NCBI RefSeq assembly: GCF_001420915.1
Contig: NZ_CP013021.1
Location: 2,573,001-2,637,000, forward strand
DNA: 64,000 bases
Direction: 5' to 3'
Source: Agarivorans gilvus
GTDB lineage: Bacteria; Pseudomonadota; Gammaproteobacteria; Enterobacterales; Celerinatantimonadaceae
The first letter of the stretch is position 1, and each line of letters begins with the position of its first letter. Of this stretch, positions 1 to 8,332 are shown piece by piece. A program made the position numbers and the translations under genes. The notes below the pieces were generated by a model, which had not been told where the DNA came from, searched no databases, and worked only from the letters and a program-made list of their open reading frames with translations.

Positions 1-2
1 GC

Positions 3-1535
3 AGCAAGCCCGAGCTTATGGCCGTGCTCGCCATGGCCCAGCAAGCCAGCTCGGTGATTGTTTGTAATGGTTACAAAGACCGCGAATATATTCGCCTAGC
101 GCTAATTGGCGAGAAGCTCGGCCACCAAGTGTATATCGTGCTAGAGAAACTTTCCGAACTGAGCATGGTGCTTAGCGAAGCGAAAAAGCTTGGGGTAAGC
201 CCACGCTTAGGCCTTCGTGCGCGCCTCGCATCGCAAGGCCAAGGCAAGTGGCAAGCCAGTGGTGGTGAGAAATCAAAGTTTGGTTTGTCGGCCGCTCAAG
301 TATTAAAGGTGATTGAGCAGTTACAAAGCCACGAAATGCTCAGCAGCTTGCAATTACTGCATTTCCACTTAGGCTCGCAAATCGCCAATATTCGCGATGT
401 GCGTAAAGGCGTGAGCGAAGCGGCTCGTTTTTACTGCGAGTTACGCCAATTGGGCGCTGAAATTAGCTGCATCGACGTGGGCGGCGGCTTAGCCGTGGAC
501 TACGATGGCACCCGCAGCCAAAATGCCAACTCAATGAACTACGGCATGAGTGAATACGCCAATAACATCGTCTACAGCATTGGCGATATTTGCCAGCAAC
601 AGCAACAACCGATGCCACGGATTATGTCTGAATCTGGTCGAAGCTTAAGCGCCCACCACGCAGTACTGATTACCGATGTAATTGGCAGCGAAAGCTATCA
701 ACCCGAAGACATTGCCGCGCCAAGCGAAGACGCGCCGCAATTGCTGCACAACATGTGGAGCACTTGGACTGAACTGAGTCAGGGTTCAGACCAACGCGCC
801 TTAGTGGAAAGCTACCACGACAGCCAAAGTGATTTAGCCGAAGTGCATACTCAATTCAACCTGTCGCTAATCAATCTGCAGCAACGTGCTTGGGCAGAGC
901 AACTTAACCTGCGAGTAAGTTACGAAATCCAGCAGCGCTTATCGCGCCTCAATCGTAGCCATTTAGCACTGTTGGATGAGCTTAGAGAACGCTTAGCCGA
1001 TAAGTTTTTTGTTAACTTCTCGCTATTCCAATCACTACCCGACAACTGGGGCATCGATCAAGTATTCCCTATTTTGCCTTTATCGGGATTAGACCAAGCC
1101 CCGCAACGCCGCGCGGTGATCCTCGATATTACCTGCGATTCCGATGGCAGCATCGACGAATACGTGGATGGCAGTGGCATAGAAACCACTTTGCCAGTGC
1201 CAACCTGGCACAAAGATAAACCTTATTTAATGGGTTTTTTCTTGGTGGGCGCTTATCAAGAAATTCTTGGAGACTTACACAACCTATTTGGCGATACCGA
1301 CTCCGCAGCGGTAGTGATCAACTCAAAAGGTAAGGCCGAAGTGGTAGACATTCACCCCGGCGACACCGTAGAAGATGTATTAGCCAGCGTGAATTTAAAC
1401 AGTGATGAATTTGTACGCAGCTATCGTGAGCTAGTAAGACAAAACATCGCCAAAGACCAGCAGCGTGCCATTCTTTCTGAACTAGAAGCGGGTTTGCGCG
1501 GCTACACCTATTTAGAAGACTATGCAGAGGGCTAA
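3..1535 (+). CDS. speA: Biosynthetic arginine decarboxylase, 5'-truncated by window edge
   Basis: PLP-dependent decarboxylation of arginine to agmatine, the first step of the agmatine route to putrescine. The reading frame is open from base 3, so the N-terminus, including the PLP-lysine region, lies outside the window. Visible family signatures are CNGYKDREYIRLA, ARLASQGQGKW, the LHFHLGSQ segment, DVGGGLAVDY, SESGRS and DITCDSDGS, whose cysteine is the conserved active-site residue of the C-terminal half, ending in GYTYLEDY. About 510 residues of a protein usually near 640 are present. The next gene starts 5 bp downstream, so the two are probably co-transcribed. Family identity is very secure; the upstream promoter cannot be seen. 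Confidence 0.96.
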   Translation, partial: SKPELMAVLAMAQQASSVIVCNGYKDREYIRLALIGEKLGHQVYIVLEKLSELSMVLSEAKKLGVSPRLGLRARLASQGQGKWQASGGEKSKFGLSAAQVLKVIEQLQSHEMLSSLQLLHFHLGSQIANIRDVRKGVSEAARFYCELRQLGAEISCIDVGGGLAVDYDGTRSQNANSMNYGMSEYANNIVYSIGDICQQQQQPMPRIMSESGRSLSAHHAVLITDVIGSESYQPEDIAAPSEDAPQLLHNMWSTWTELSQGSDQRALVESYHDSQSDLAEVHTQFNLSLINLQQRAWAEQLNLRVSYEIQQRLSRLNRSHLALLDELRERLADKFFVNFSLFQSLPDNWGIDQVFPILPLSGLDQAPQRRAVILDITCDSDGSIDEYVDGSGIETTLPVPTWHKDKPYLMGFFLVGAYQEILGDLHNLFGDTDSAAVVINSKGKAEVVDIHPGDTVEDVLASVNLNSDEFVRSYRELVRQNIAKDQQRAILSELEAGLRGYTYLEDYAEG

Positions 1536-1540
1536 CTAAG

Positions 1541-2479
1541 ATGACGCATTTGTTTTTTGAAGGCTCGGAGAAAAAACTCGAGCTAAGCCTGGTGCCCGGT
1601 AGCCCTTCGCTACGCTCGCTAGGCTATGAATTTTGGTCACAAGCAGTACACATTGCCAAAGCCGAGATCCTCTCGCAAATCAGCAATGAGCACTGTGATG
1701 CTTATTTGCTTAGCGAGTCCAGCCTGTTTGTTTGGGATCAGCGTTGTTTAATGCTGACCTGCGGCAATACTACCTTGGTGGATGCGGCGATTTGGCTGGC
1801 TCAGCAACTAGGCAGTGAAAACATCGCCTTTCTTAGCTACCAGCGAAAAAATGAGTATCAACTGCAGCTGCAACCCTCTTGCCCAAAAACCGACTTAAGT
1901 CGCTTGCGCGAGGCCATGCCGATGAAAGCCTACCAGTTAGGCTATTTAGATAGTCATCACCACTTTGTTTGCCACTTAGACAAGGCCTTTACACCGCCGC
2001 CCAGAGACATCACCTGTGAGCTGTTGATGTATCACGTACAAGGGCCAAACGCAGATTATCTGCGTAGCGAAGGTCAGTCTATAGAGCAAGTAAGGCAACT
2101 GCTTAAGTTAGACTTGCTGTTTCCCGGCTTTACCATCGACGACTACTTGTTCGAGCCTTACGGCTACTCGATGAACGCGCTACGTGGTGAACATTACGCC
2201 ACCATCCATGTTACCCCAGAGCAGCATAGCTCTTATGTAAGCTTGGAAACCAACCTCAACTTGGGCAGCACCCATGCTTATATCGTGAAACAGCTATTAA
2301 GCATACTGCAACCTAGCAGTTGGGACACCCTAGGTTTTAATTGCCAACCCTTCTCGCCCTTGGGCGCCGAGCAAATAGAAGTGAGCAAGGGTAATGTAGA
2401 CCTAAGCTGTGGTTACCAAGTGGATTTTCGTCACTACCAACACCTGCAGCGCCGAGTTCAACCGGTGATTCAACTGTAA
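1541..2479 (+). CDS. S-adenosylmethionine decarboxylase, eukaryotic-type family
   Basis: Makes decarboxylated S-adenosylmethionine, the aminopropyl donor for spermidine. The 312-residue protein matches the eukaryotic AMD1-type family rather than the short bacterial SpeD: FFEGSEKKLEL at the N-terminus, LSESS at residues 57-61 (the self-cleavage site that makes the pyruvoyl group from serine 60), a conserved cysteine in LTCGNTT near residue 74, EPYGYSMNAL and the TIHVTPE...YVSLETN block. It follows arginine decarboxylase by 5 bp, which fits a polyamine operon. No spermidine synthase is next to it in the window. What is inferred is only that the autoprocessing occurs here. Confidence 0.9.
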   Translation: MTHLFFEGSEKKLELSLVPGSPSLRSLGYEFWSQAVHIAKAEILSQISNEHCDAYLLSESSLFVWDQRCLMLTCGNTTLVDAAIWLAQQLGSENIAFLSYQRKNEYQLQLQPSCPKTDLSRLREAMPMKAYQLGYLDSHHHFVCHLDKAFTPPPRDITCELLMYHVQGPNADYLRSEGQSIEQVRQLLKLDLLFPGFTIDDYLFEPYGYSMNALRGEHYATIHVTPEQHSSYVSLETNLNLGSTHAYIVKQLLSILQPSSWDTLGFNCQPFSPLGAEQIEVSKGNVDLSCGYQVDFRHYQHLQRRVQPVIQL

Positions 2480-2485
2480 GCGACC

Positions 2486-2511
2486 AAGCCAGCCGAGCCT
2501 TCGGCTGGCTT
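2486..2511 (+). terminator. Hairpin after the polyamine genes
   Basis: Perfect 11-bp stem AAGCCAGCCGA / TCGGCTGGCTT with a 4-nt loop, 7 bp after the decarboxylase stop codon. No T-run follows, so it is a weak intrinsic terminator or an mRNA 3'-end stabiliser. Confidence 0.5.
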
Positions 2512-2835
2512 ACCGACTAAACCCTTAACTCTATGCGCTTGCTATAAGCCCCGCCCTGTTGTGAGATAATGCAGCCAATCATTGCGACCTCTTAAACTGG
2601 CACCTTTACCGCTCTGTGATTGTCATAGGCAACGTGAATATGCTCAACAACGGCATTAACTGTGCTGCAATCTAAAATGGCATAACTTGCGTGTGGGCTG
2701 TAGTTTTCCATCAGGTGCGGCGATGGCTCGGCATCATTGTAGGCTGGCAAACCAACACTGCCAGAATTGACGACTAATTGCCCAGAGCGGGTAACGACGC
2801 TACGCGGTATATGAGTATGACTGTCCACTTCCCCA

Positions 2836-3678
2836 TTAATGAGACAGTTCTAAAGTAGAGTTTTCCAGTTTTGCTCGGTAAGCAGCCGGTGGCAAATTAC
2901 CGAGACTTTCATGGGTTCGTTCTTCGTTGTAATCCAAACGCCAGAACCAAGCCATTTCTCGGACTTGTTCTAGCGATTCAAATAAATACGCATCCAAAAA
3001 TTCTCGACGGAACGAGCCATTGAAACGTTCCACAAATCCGTTTTGCTGAGGCTTACCTGGCTGGATATAAACCAGTTGAATATGGTGCTGTTCACACCAA
3101 TCTGTCAGCCTTGCCGAGATAAGCTCAGGCCCGTTATCGACTCGTAATTGAACCGGTAGACTACGCTCAGCTTTAATTTGCTCAAGTACGCGTACAACGC
3201 GCTCTGCTGGCAATGAACTATCTACCTCAATGGCAAGGCATTCCCGCGTACCTTCATCTACTACATTAAGTGTGCGGAAGCGTTTCCCGCAATAAAGTCC
3301 GTCATGCATAAAATCTAAGGCCCATTGATAGTTGGCTTTCGCTTCAACCTGTAATGGTTGCGCAATTCGCTTCGGTAATACTCGTTTAACCCGCCGTTTA
3401 AGGTTGAGTCCCATTTGGCAATACACGCGATAAACGCGCTTATGATTGAATGGATACCCTTTGTAACGCAGTCGGCCAAAGCACTTCCAAAAGCCCGCTC
3501 TGGGGGACTTCTTAAGCTCAGAATTCAACGCATCAATGACAGCAGCATCCCTTTGACGCCAATCGACTAATGGCCGGTAATAACTTGAACGGCTGATGTC
3601 AGCCAAGGTACAGGCTTTCAGAATGCTCAAGCCGGCACCGACCAATAATTGGGCACAGCTCCGTTTTTCTGCTGTCAC
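2836..3678 (-). CDS. IS3-family transposase OrfB, DDE integrase domain (copy 1)
   Basis: 280-residue catalytic subunit. An N-terminal HTH_21-like segment (RSSYYRPLVDWRQRD) is followed by the rve integrase core: the first Asp is in WALDFMHDGL, the second in VDNGPEL, and the Glu in GFVERFNGSFRREFL, spaced as in the DDE(35)E arrangement. It starts with GTG inside the orfA stop. No frameshift is apparent, so the element could be active. The translation matches copy 2. Confidence 0.94.
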   Translation of the reverse strand: MTAEKRSCAQLLVGAGLSILKACTLADISRSSYYRPLVDWRQRDAAVIDALNSELKKSPRAGFWKCFGRLRYKGYPFNHKRVYRVYCQMGLNLKRRVKRVLPKRIAQPLQVEAKANYQWALDFMHDGLYCGKRFRTLNVVDEGTRECLAIEVDSSLPAERVVRVLEQIKAERSLPVQLRVDNGPELISARLTDWCEQHHIQLVYIQPGKPQQNGFVERFNGSFRREFLDAYLFESLEQVREMAWFWRLDYNEERTHESLGNLPPAAYRAKLENSTLELSH

Positions 3679-3944
3679 CAGCCCTTTTTTGCGAAGAGTT
3701 CCTTCATCGCATGGTTTTCCAAACTGACTTCGGCAAATAACTTTTTCAGCTTCGAATTTTCCTCTTCCAACTCTTTGACTCGCTTGAGTTCAGAAGCATC
3801 CATGCCACCGTACTTAGATTTCCACTTATAGTACGTGGCGTTACTCATTCCGTGTTTACGACAGATATCTTCGACCTTCATCCCCGCGTCAGCTTCTTTG
3901 AGAATGTTGACGATCTGCGTTTCGGTAAAGCGTGATTTTTTCAT
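3675..3944 (-). CDS. IS3-family transposase OrfA (copy 1)
   Basis: 89-residue helix-turn-helix protein that recognises the IS ends. It starts KKSRFTETQIVNILKEA, followed by a CRKHGMSNATYYKWKSKYGG recognition-helix segment and a leucine-zipper-like coiled coil (about residues 55-85), the usual IS407-group OrfA layout. Its stop codon overlaps the orfB GTG start by 4 bp (GTGA), allowing coupled translation or frameshift fusion to the OrfAB transposase. It has the same translation as the copy at 21332. Confidence 0.93.
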   Translation of the reverse strand: MKKSRFTETQIVNILKEADAGMKVEDICRKHGMSNATYYKWKSKYGGMDASELKRVKELEEENSKLKKLFAEVSLENHAMKELFAKKGW

Positions 3945-4557
3945 GGCGTTCTCCTACGTTAATGAGTGTAGAAAACTCCATTTAAATTTGTGTCATTTTA
4001 GGGGAAGTGGACATGACCACACAATATAAACTGTGATGTTTCACCCGCTAACAGGGCCACTATCTCACTATCCTGACGCACTACAGCACGGCCTGTTTCA
4101 ACATTTTCTAGCAGCTAGACTAAATCATCGCTGGGACTGGCATGACAAAGAAAAACTTGTTCAGTTAATTGATGACTAAAGGGCAGCTGGCGCATCCAGT
4201 CTAGGGGTTTGGAACCAAGATCTTCGAGTATGAACTGCATGCTTGGATTGGCATCTATCTCACTTACCCTTGCTTCATAGATTTGCCGGTCTTGATTTCC
4301 TCGCACCGTGACCAGCTGATTTTCCATTAGCAGCTCGTAGGTGTATTTCGGAGCTATTGGTCCATAAAGAATATCGCCTAAATTCACCGTAACATCTACG
4401 CCATGCTTGCTTACATCTGCCAATACAGCTGACAAGGCAAATACGTTGCTATGAATATCGGATAAGACCGCAATTCGCATTTCTATCCTTTTAAAAGCTG
4501 ATAACGGCCATGCAAAGCAATGCAGCAAAGTTGTGCCGAAGCCGATTCAAGTGCTTA

Positions 4558-5010
4558 TTATGGTTTTCTTAATTCAAGCACTTCATCTTCTATATGATCG
4601 GTTTCACCCGAAAACCGCCAGCCTAGGTGTCGATAAAACCCATGAGCTCTTACATCAGGATCCGAAGATGCCGTCAGCCAAAGCTTATTTAGGCCGGAGT
4701 GAAAAAGCTTTTCTACCACTTTGCTAAGAAGATTTTTAGCTATACCATTCCCTTCATACTCGGGTAATACAGCTAAAACAAGAACTTCGCCAGTTGCCAT
4801 ATCAGCGAAACAAAAGGCAATCACTTCATCTTCGAATTCAGCCACATCGCCAATAATACTTCCATTTAGCAATAAGGGTTCCCATGCCTCTTTTGTCACA
4901 CCGTTTAATCTCAGATTCTCTCTAGAGATAGGGTTATCTCTTGTCATGCCTCTAATGGCTATGCAGCGCTCAAGATCTCTAACTTCCGCTTCTCTGAATT
5001 TGATGTTCAC
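4558..5010 (-). CDS. GNAT-family N-acetyltransferase
   Basis: 150-residue acetyl-CoA-dependent acetyltransferase. The acetyl-CoA loop is VLPEYEGNGIAKNLLSKVV (motif A, with GNGIA as the Q/RxxGxG/A variant), preceded by the strand EVLVLAV and followed by HGFYRHLGW near residue 125. It starts with GTG at 5010; no good ribosome-binding site is visible. The substrate cannot be told. It is the first of a run of short minus-strand genes separated by hairpin-bearing spacers, so it may have come as a gene cassette. Confidence 0.8.
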   Translation of the reverse strand: MNIKFREAEVRDLERCIAIRGMTRDNPISRENLRLNGVTKEAWEPLLLNGSIIGDVAEFEDEVIAFCFADMATGEVLVLAVLPEYEGNGIAKNLLSKVVEKLFHSGLNKLWLTASSDPDVRAHGFYRHLGWRFSGETDHIEDEVLELRKP

Positions 5011-5154
5011 TTAGTCATTGGCTCCAGCAAGTCCCAAGAGTTTCAGCCCTAATGTTGGTGCCCATTGCGCTATACCGGTAAGCCATTGTTATAATTTATG
5101 GCTCTTCACCGAAAGTAATGGAAACACCTTCAACAAACATGGCTCGACCGAAAT

Positions 5155-5222
5155 AAAGCGCGGCAGAATGTCAGACGTCCCAACCTAGGTTTTTTGCCTG
5201 CGAATGCCGCGCCTTGTTATGC
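5155..5222 (-). other. Imperfect attC-like recombination site
   Basis: On the minus strand, directly overlapping the stop of the preceding gene, GCATAACAAGGCGCGGCA is followed about 40 nt later by TGCCGCGCTTTAT; the two 11-nt arms (5205-5215 and 5155-5165) pair with one mismatch. A core beginning TAACAA next to a gene stop and a pairing partner 40-60 nt away is the layout of integron attC sites. The distal core is degenerate and no integrase gene is in the window. A plain terminator is the alternative. Confidence 0.35.
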
Positions 5223-5594
5223 ATTTTTCAGCCATAGGCTATTAGATTTAAACGCATACATAAATTGAGGATACAAATATATAGCGCCAAACGCTGCGAG
5301 AATGAACGAAAACCATAAGACTTGAAACATACCTATTCCGCCCAGGGCTAAAATTACGCCATAAATAAGGCCAGCCAAAACAGCCAAAGCATTAAACAGA
5401 AAAATTAAAGTTGACGTTAGCTTGGTTCCAATAGCCACTTGATAGGCATAACCATAAAGAGGAATCAATGAAATACCACTGATAACAAGACCGATTAAAT
5501 CAGACATATCAATATTGTTTGAGAATGGCATCCCCAAAAGGTCTCTCGCGAAGAAAATAGCCACTAACCAAAACAATGCTTTCCATTTTTTCAT
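5217..5594 (-). CDS. Small integral membrane protein of unknown function
   Basis: 125 residues with about four hydrophobic segments (roughly 5-20, 32-52, 60-85 and 88-110) and few charges, ending in a short basic tail. The start has a good Shine-Dalgarno sequence (AAGGAAAG) 4 nt upstream. I do not recognise the family. It sits in the block of short same-strand genes, with CCTAACAAGCC in the spacer before it and GCATAACAAGG right after its stop, consistent with a cassette-borne gene. Confidence 0.65.
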   Translation of the reverse strand: MKKWKALFWLVAIFFARDLLGMPFSNNIDMSDLIGLVISGISLIPLYGYAYQVAIGTKLTSTLIFLFNALAVLAGLIYGVILALGGIGMFQVLWFSFILAAFGAIYLYPQFMYAFKSNSLWLKNA

Positions 5595-5666
5595 TAACTT
5601 TCCTTATGCAGCCTCACCCCAATAACTGGCAGTGTAGAGGCGAAGTTTATCGGCTTGTTAGGTGCT

Positions 5667-6107
5667 TTATTGACACGGAACGATGGTGGTTTGTTCTTTA
5701 TCACCTTCATAATTTACAACTAGGCATTCGATAGACCATTTGTTTAATTCCTTAAAAGCTCTTACCGCAACGCTAGCCTCACCCTTTGGTCCCTCAATAC
5801 TGTATGACAAATTTGCTACCCCTTCCGGACCAGAAATTTGCATATTGCCACTGATGAAGCCTCTTTCTATTGGTATACCCAGATAAGAGCGAACTTGTTG
5901 CGAATGAACAACCTGGTTAAATGACATTTTGTAGGGCTCAGAATCCTTAAAAAGACTGCCTATACCAAATATCATTGTGAAGACAAATAAGAATATGACG
6001 GCAACAAAAATAACGCTGACCTTTGCCCTCTTAGCTTGTACTTGCTTGAAATGTTCAACGCTTTCCCACTTTCTATGCCTCCATGCCCATTCGTTGCCTT
6101 TACTCAG
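5667..6107 (-). CDS. Coa1-like membrane-anchored protein
   Basis: The clear ATG at 5975 gives 102 residues, but the frame is open upstream and encodes NEWAWRHRKWES, then a transmembrane helix (VIFVAVIFLFVFTMIFG), so the real start is probably near 6107 with a non-ATG codon (CTG overlapping the stop of the upstream gene). The C-terminal part, VRSYLGIPIERGF...ISGPEGVANLSYSIEGPKG...KWSIECLVV, resembles the Coa1 domain of cytochrome-oxidase assembly factor-like proteins. Such proteins occur as orphan genes in bacterial gene cassettes; a role in oxidase assembly here is unproven. Start choice is uncertain. Confidence 0.6.
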   Translation of the reverse strand: MSKGNEWAWRHRKWESVEHFKQVQAKRAKVSVIFVAVIFLFVFTMIFGIGSLFKDSEPYKMSFNQVVHSQQVRSYLGIPIERGFISGNMQISGPEGVANLSYSIEGPKGEASVAVRAFKELNKWSIECLVVNYEGDKEQTTIVPCQ

Positions 6108-6579
6108 ACGCCAATTGTTTGGACAAATTGAAACCGGTTATGGCGAAACCAAGCTCTTTGTACAGTTTTAAAGCGCGCTCATTATGGTAGGCCACGCGCA
6201 ACTTTATTTGCTTAATACCTTGCGCTAATAACTGTTTTTCTAATTCAGAAATGACCTGCGTACCATAACCTAAACCGCGATATTCACTGGATATATAAAA
6301 ATCATAGATGAACGTTGCACTATCATTCTGATTCGGTGAGTGCCATAAATAGCCCAGCAATTGAGGTTTATGATTAACGGTAATTTCTATACATAATAGA
6401 GAATGAGCCGCAGTTTCTACCCCATTTGGAAAACAACAATTCAACTCAGTTTCCGCTAGTTGAATGGCAACATCCATTGAATGACCATAATTCTCTGAAA
6501 TTTCTTTGCTGTAATCATCGATGAAATAATCTCGATAAGCAGGAAATTCCTCTAACCTCATTTCTCTTAGTACTAACAT
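6100..6579 (-). CDS. GNAT-family N-acetyltransferase
   Basis: An ORF can begin at 6618, but the ATG at 6579 (MLVLREMRLEEFPAYRDYF) matches the family start and leaves about 159 residues. The acetyl-CoA site is EYRGLGYGTQVISELEKQL, preceded by FIYDFYISSE and followed by LRVAYHNERALKLYKELGF, a complete GNAT fold. The upstream site is weak (AGAAG). The stop overlaps the extended start of the Coa1-like gene. The substrate is unknown; the closest feel is of ribosomal-protein or small-molecule acetyltransferases found on mobile cassettes. Confidence 0.78.
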   Translation of the reverse strand: MLVLREMRLEEFPAYRDYFIDDYSKEISENYGHSMDVAIQLAETELNCCFPNGVETAAHSLLCIEITVNHKPQLLGYLWHSPNQNDSATFIYDFYISSEYRGLGYGTQVISELEKQLLAQGIKQIKLRVAYHNERALKLYKELGFAITGFNLSKQLASE

Positions 6580-6670
6580 TGTTATATCTTCTACTCGATA
6601 ATTTTGCTGGCAATACAACGATCACCTAAAGGCTTAATAAAGTGCATCGGTGGCTAGATGTGTTTATTAT

Positions 6671-7165
6671 TCATTTTTTTTCAATATGCTCATAAACTGC
6701 CTTTCGCCAATCAGCTAGATGGGGCAAACAGCCCAGAAGAGTATGTTCTAAACTACCATTTAAGTCTGCTAGTAAATCAGATAAGGGGTAGTGGGCCGAG
6801 TCCCTATGATGAAGTACCTTGTCTACAGTTTCTTGCGATCGTTCTTTTAGCTTTTCCAACCAAATATGCCATTCAGGTTCATGTTTCCAGTAATTAGCAG
6901 CAGAATGAATTAGCTCAGCAACAGGCTCTCCGAAAGTACTGAAAGGACCCAACGCTCTTGCTTCAAAGGGATTGATATCAACATCCCTCAGTACATCAAA
7001 CATGTACCGCTGCATGATGCAAAAACCTAGGCCAATCAAGTATTCCCCTTTATCACACAGATGTTCAACTTCCCGTACATCAGCTTTGGAAATCTTTTTA
7101 TTCAGTTCAAAAAGTGAAACATCGATGTCCTCCAATAATGTCTTACTGCGACCTCGCAAACTCAC
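6671..7165 (-). CDS. Hypothetical protein
   Basis: 164 residues, soluble, acidic and mostly helical in appearance (LLEDIDVSLFELNKKISKADVREVEHLC, then NYWKHEPEWHIWLEKLKERS). It starts at GTG 7165 in a poor context. There is no signal peptide, membrane span or motif I can name. It is the outermost member of the short-gene block and may be a cassette passenger. Length and internal regularity argue for a real gene. Confidence 0.5.
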   Translation of the reverse strand: MSLRGRSKTLLEDIDVSLFELNKKISKADVREVEHLCDKGEYLIGLGFCIMQRYMFDVLRDVDINPFEARALGPFSTFGEPVAELIHSAANYWKHEPEWHIWLEKLKERSQETVDKVLHHRDSAHYPLSDLLADLNGSLEHTLLGCLPHLADWRKAVYEHIEKK

Positions 7166-7415
7166 CTAACTTACAAGGTAGTCGCAAAGCATCATCGACC
7201 CCATAGAAAACGATTAACAACCATACTCAAAATTGGCAAAACGCAAGCCAGAGCGAGTTCAATATTATGCTAGCCCGTTGCGGCATTGACCCAATACTAG
7301 CTAAAGCGAGTTGTATAAACGTCCAGATGAAAAAATAAGCACAAGACGAACAACCTAAAACCTTTCTAAATCAGCGCCGTTGATTACCAGTAAACCCGTC
7401 AATTTTTGTTGAAGC

Positions 7416-7745
7416 TTAATCTAGCTCTGTAAACTCCATCGGATCGAAAGCATGGCTAGAATTTGACCATTTTGACCAAACGCCGATGTCATAGCCGTAT
7501 CGAAGTTCAATACTCAAAACATCTTTATTTGCCACTTCTGGGATATTATCAACAGTAGTTTTGGCCAACTCTCTCGCCAACTCAGCATGGTTAAGCTTAT
7601 CTGAAGACAAAAAGGCGCTAACTCTGGTATATGTAGTTGTTTTGCTTCCTTCATTAGAAGAATTGAAGGTCGTAGACCCCAAAGTAATATAAGCGTTAGT
7701 GACTCCGGGAGCATCAGAAAGTGTGATCGTGAAGCTCTTGACGCC
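7416..7745 (-). pseudogene. C-terminal remnant of an unidentified protein
   Basis: The open frame ending at 7416 runs upstream past any ATG to a stop near 7755, reading VKSFTITLSDAPGVTNAYIT, then a region rich in Thr/Ser, then KLNHAELARELAKTTVDNIPEV and LSIELRYGYDIGVWSKW. The only starts are TTG at 7682 or none. It abuts the equally truncated kinase remnant on the other strand, so the junction near 7720-7750 is probably a deletion scar. I do not recognise the family. Confidence 0.4.
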
Positions 7746-8020
7746 TACCTAAAAGGAGACATTAAGGACGCGTCACCAGCAACAACTCGCTTCACCGAAA
7801 GCATTGAAGACATTAAAAAAACAATTAAAAAACACAAACTTGAAGAAGAAATGAGCGGTAAAGTCGCACAAATTGAATCAGACTACCTTCAAATGAGAGA
7901 GGTCACTTTAAGCTCTGGCATCGCTGGTATCAATTTAGCTGTAATATTGTAGTGGCATAGTGAATTTGGCCACCTGATTAGAGGTGATAGACTCACCTCA
8001 GAGACAAAACAGGTGAACTA

Positions 8021-8332
8021 ATGACAAAACCAAGAAGACCTAACTTTAGCCCCGAATTTCGCCTAGAAGCTGCCCAGCTTGTTGTAGACCAAAATTACAG
8101 CGTTCGTGAGGCCGCTGAAGCCATGGGCGTGGGTAACTCAACGATGGATAAATGGGTGCGACAACTTCGCTCAGAGCGCCGTGGTGAATCACCTAAGGCG
8201 ACACCCATGACGGATGAGCAACGCCGTATTCGTGAGCTAGAAAAGCAGGTCAAACGCCTTGAAATGGAAAAAGACATTTTAAAAAAGGCTTCCGCTCTCT
8301 TGATGTCGGACGAGCTGAAAGGTTTGCGTTAA
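8021..8332 (+). CDS. IS3-family transposase OrfA
   Basis: 103 residues. The helix-turn-helix region is FSPEFRLEAAQLVVDQNYSV...AAEAMGVGNSTMDKWVRQL, followed by the coiled coil IRELEKQVKRLEMEKDILKK. The sequence AAAAAAG at 8281-8287, in frame for LKK, is a classical -1 slippery site; slipping there continues into the frame of the downstream orfB, giving the OrfAB transposase. Confidence 0.93.
   Translation: MTKPRRPNFSPEFRLEAAQLVVDQNYSVREAAEAMGVGNSTMDKWVRQLRSERRGESPKATPMTDEQRRIRELEKQVKRLEMEKDILKKASALLMSDELKGLR

Larger units (their letters stand above)
2822..4013 (-). mobile_element. IS3-family (IS407-type) insertion sequence, copy 1
   Basis: A 1192-bp element with 13-bp terminal inverted repeats TGTCCACTTCCCC / GGGGAAGTGGACA, flanked by the 4-bp target duplication TGAC at 2818-2821 and 4014-4017. 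It carries overlapping orfA and orfB on the minus strand. A 4-bp duplication and the orfA sequence fit the IS407 group of IS3 elements. It is a twin of the element at 21263-22454, with the same translated proteins, and lies in the opposite orientation. It interrupts the phosphoesterase gene. Confidence 0.95.
2592..4480 (-). pseudogene. Calcineurin-like metallophosphoesterase gene split by an insertion sequence
   Basis: The 5' part (4480 downwards) reads MRIAVLSDIHSNVFAL, NLGDILYGP, VRGNQDRQI and FLCHASPS, the metal-binding motifs of YfcE/YvnB-type phosphoesterases. The start at 4480 has AAAAGGAT just upstream. An in-frame TAG at 4115 follows residues SDDLV; the frame then continues to ILCGH at the IS border. 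The 3' part (2828 to 2592) resumes with SHTHIPR, the last metal-binding motif, then VNSGSVGLPA. Joining the halves at the 4-bp target duplication restores GH-x-H continuity. Besides the insertion there is therefore one nonsense codon, probably replacing a tyrosine. The gene is inactive as read; its original substrate is unknown. Confidence 0.85.

Noticed and set aside
3649..4029. Plus-strand frames inside IS copy 1 (also mirrored in copy 2)
   Set aside because: They are antisense to the transposase genes and identical in both copies only because the element is duplicated.
7166..7415. Possible attC or lost cassette in the gap beside the short-gene block
   Set aside because: TTAGGTG and TAACAAC fragments occur, but no paired arms of convincing length were found.
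7514..7714. Minus-strand frame of 66 residues
   Set aside because: It overlaps the better frame at 7416-7745 and shows no coding regularity.
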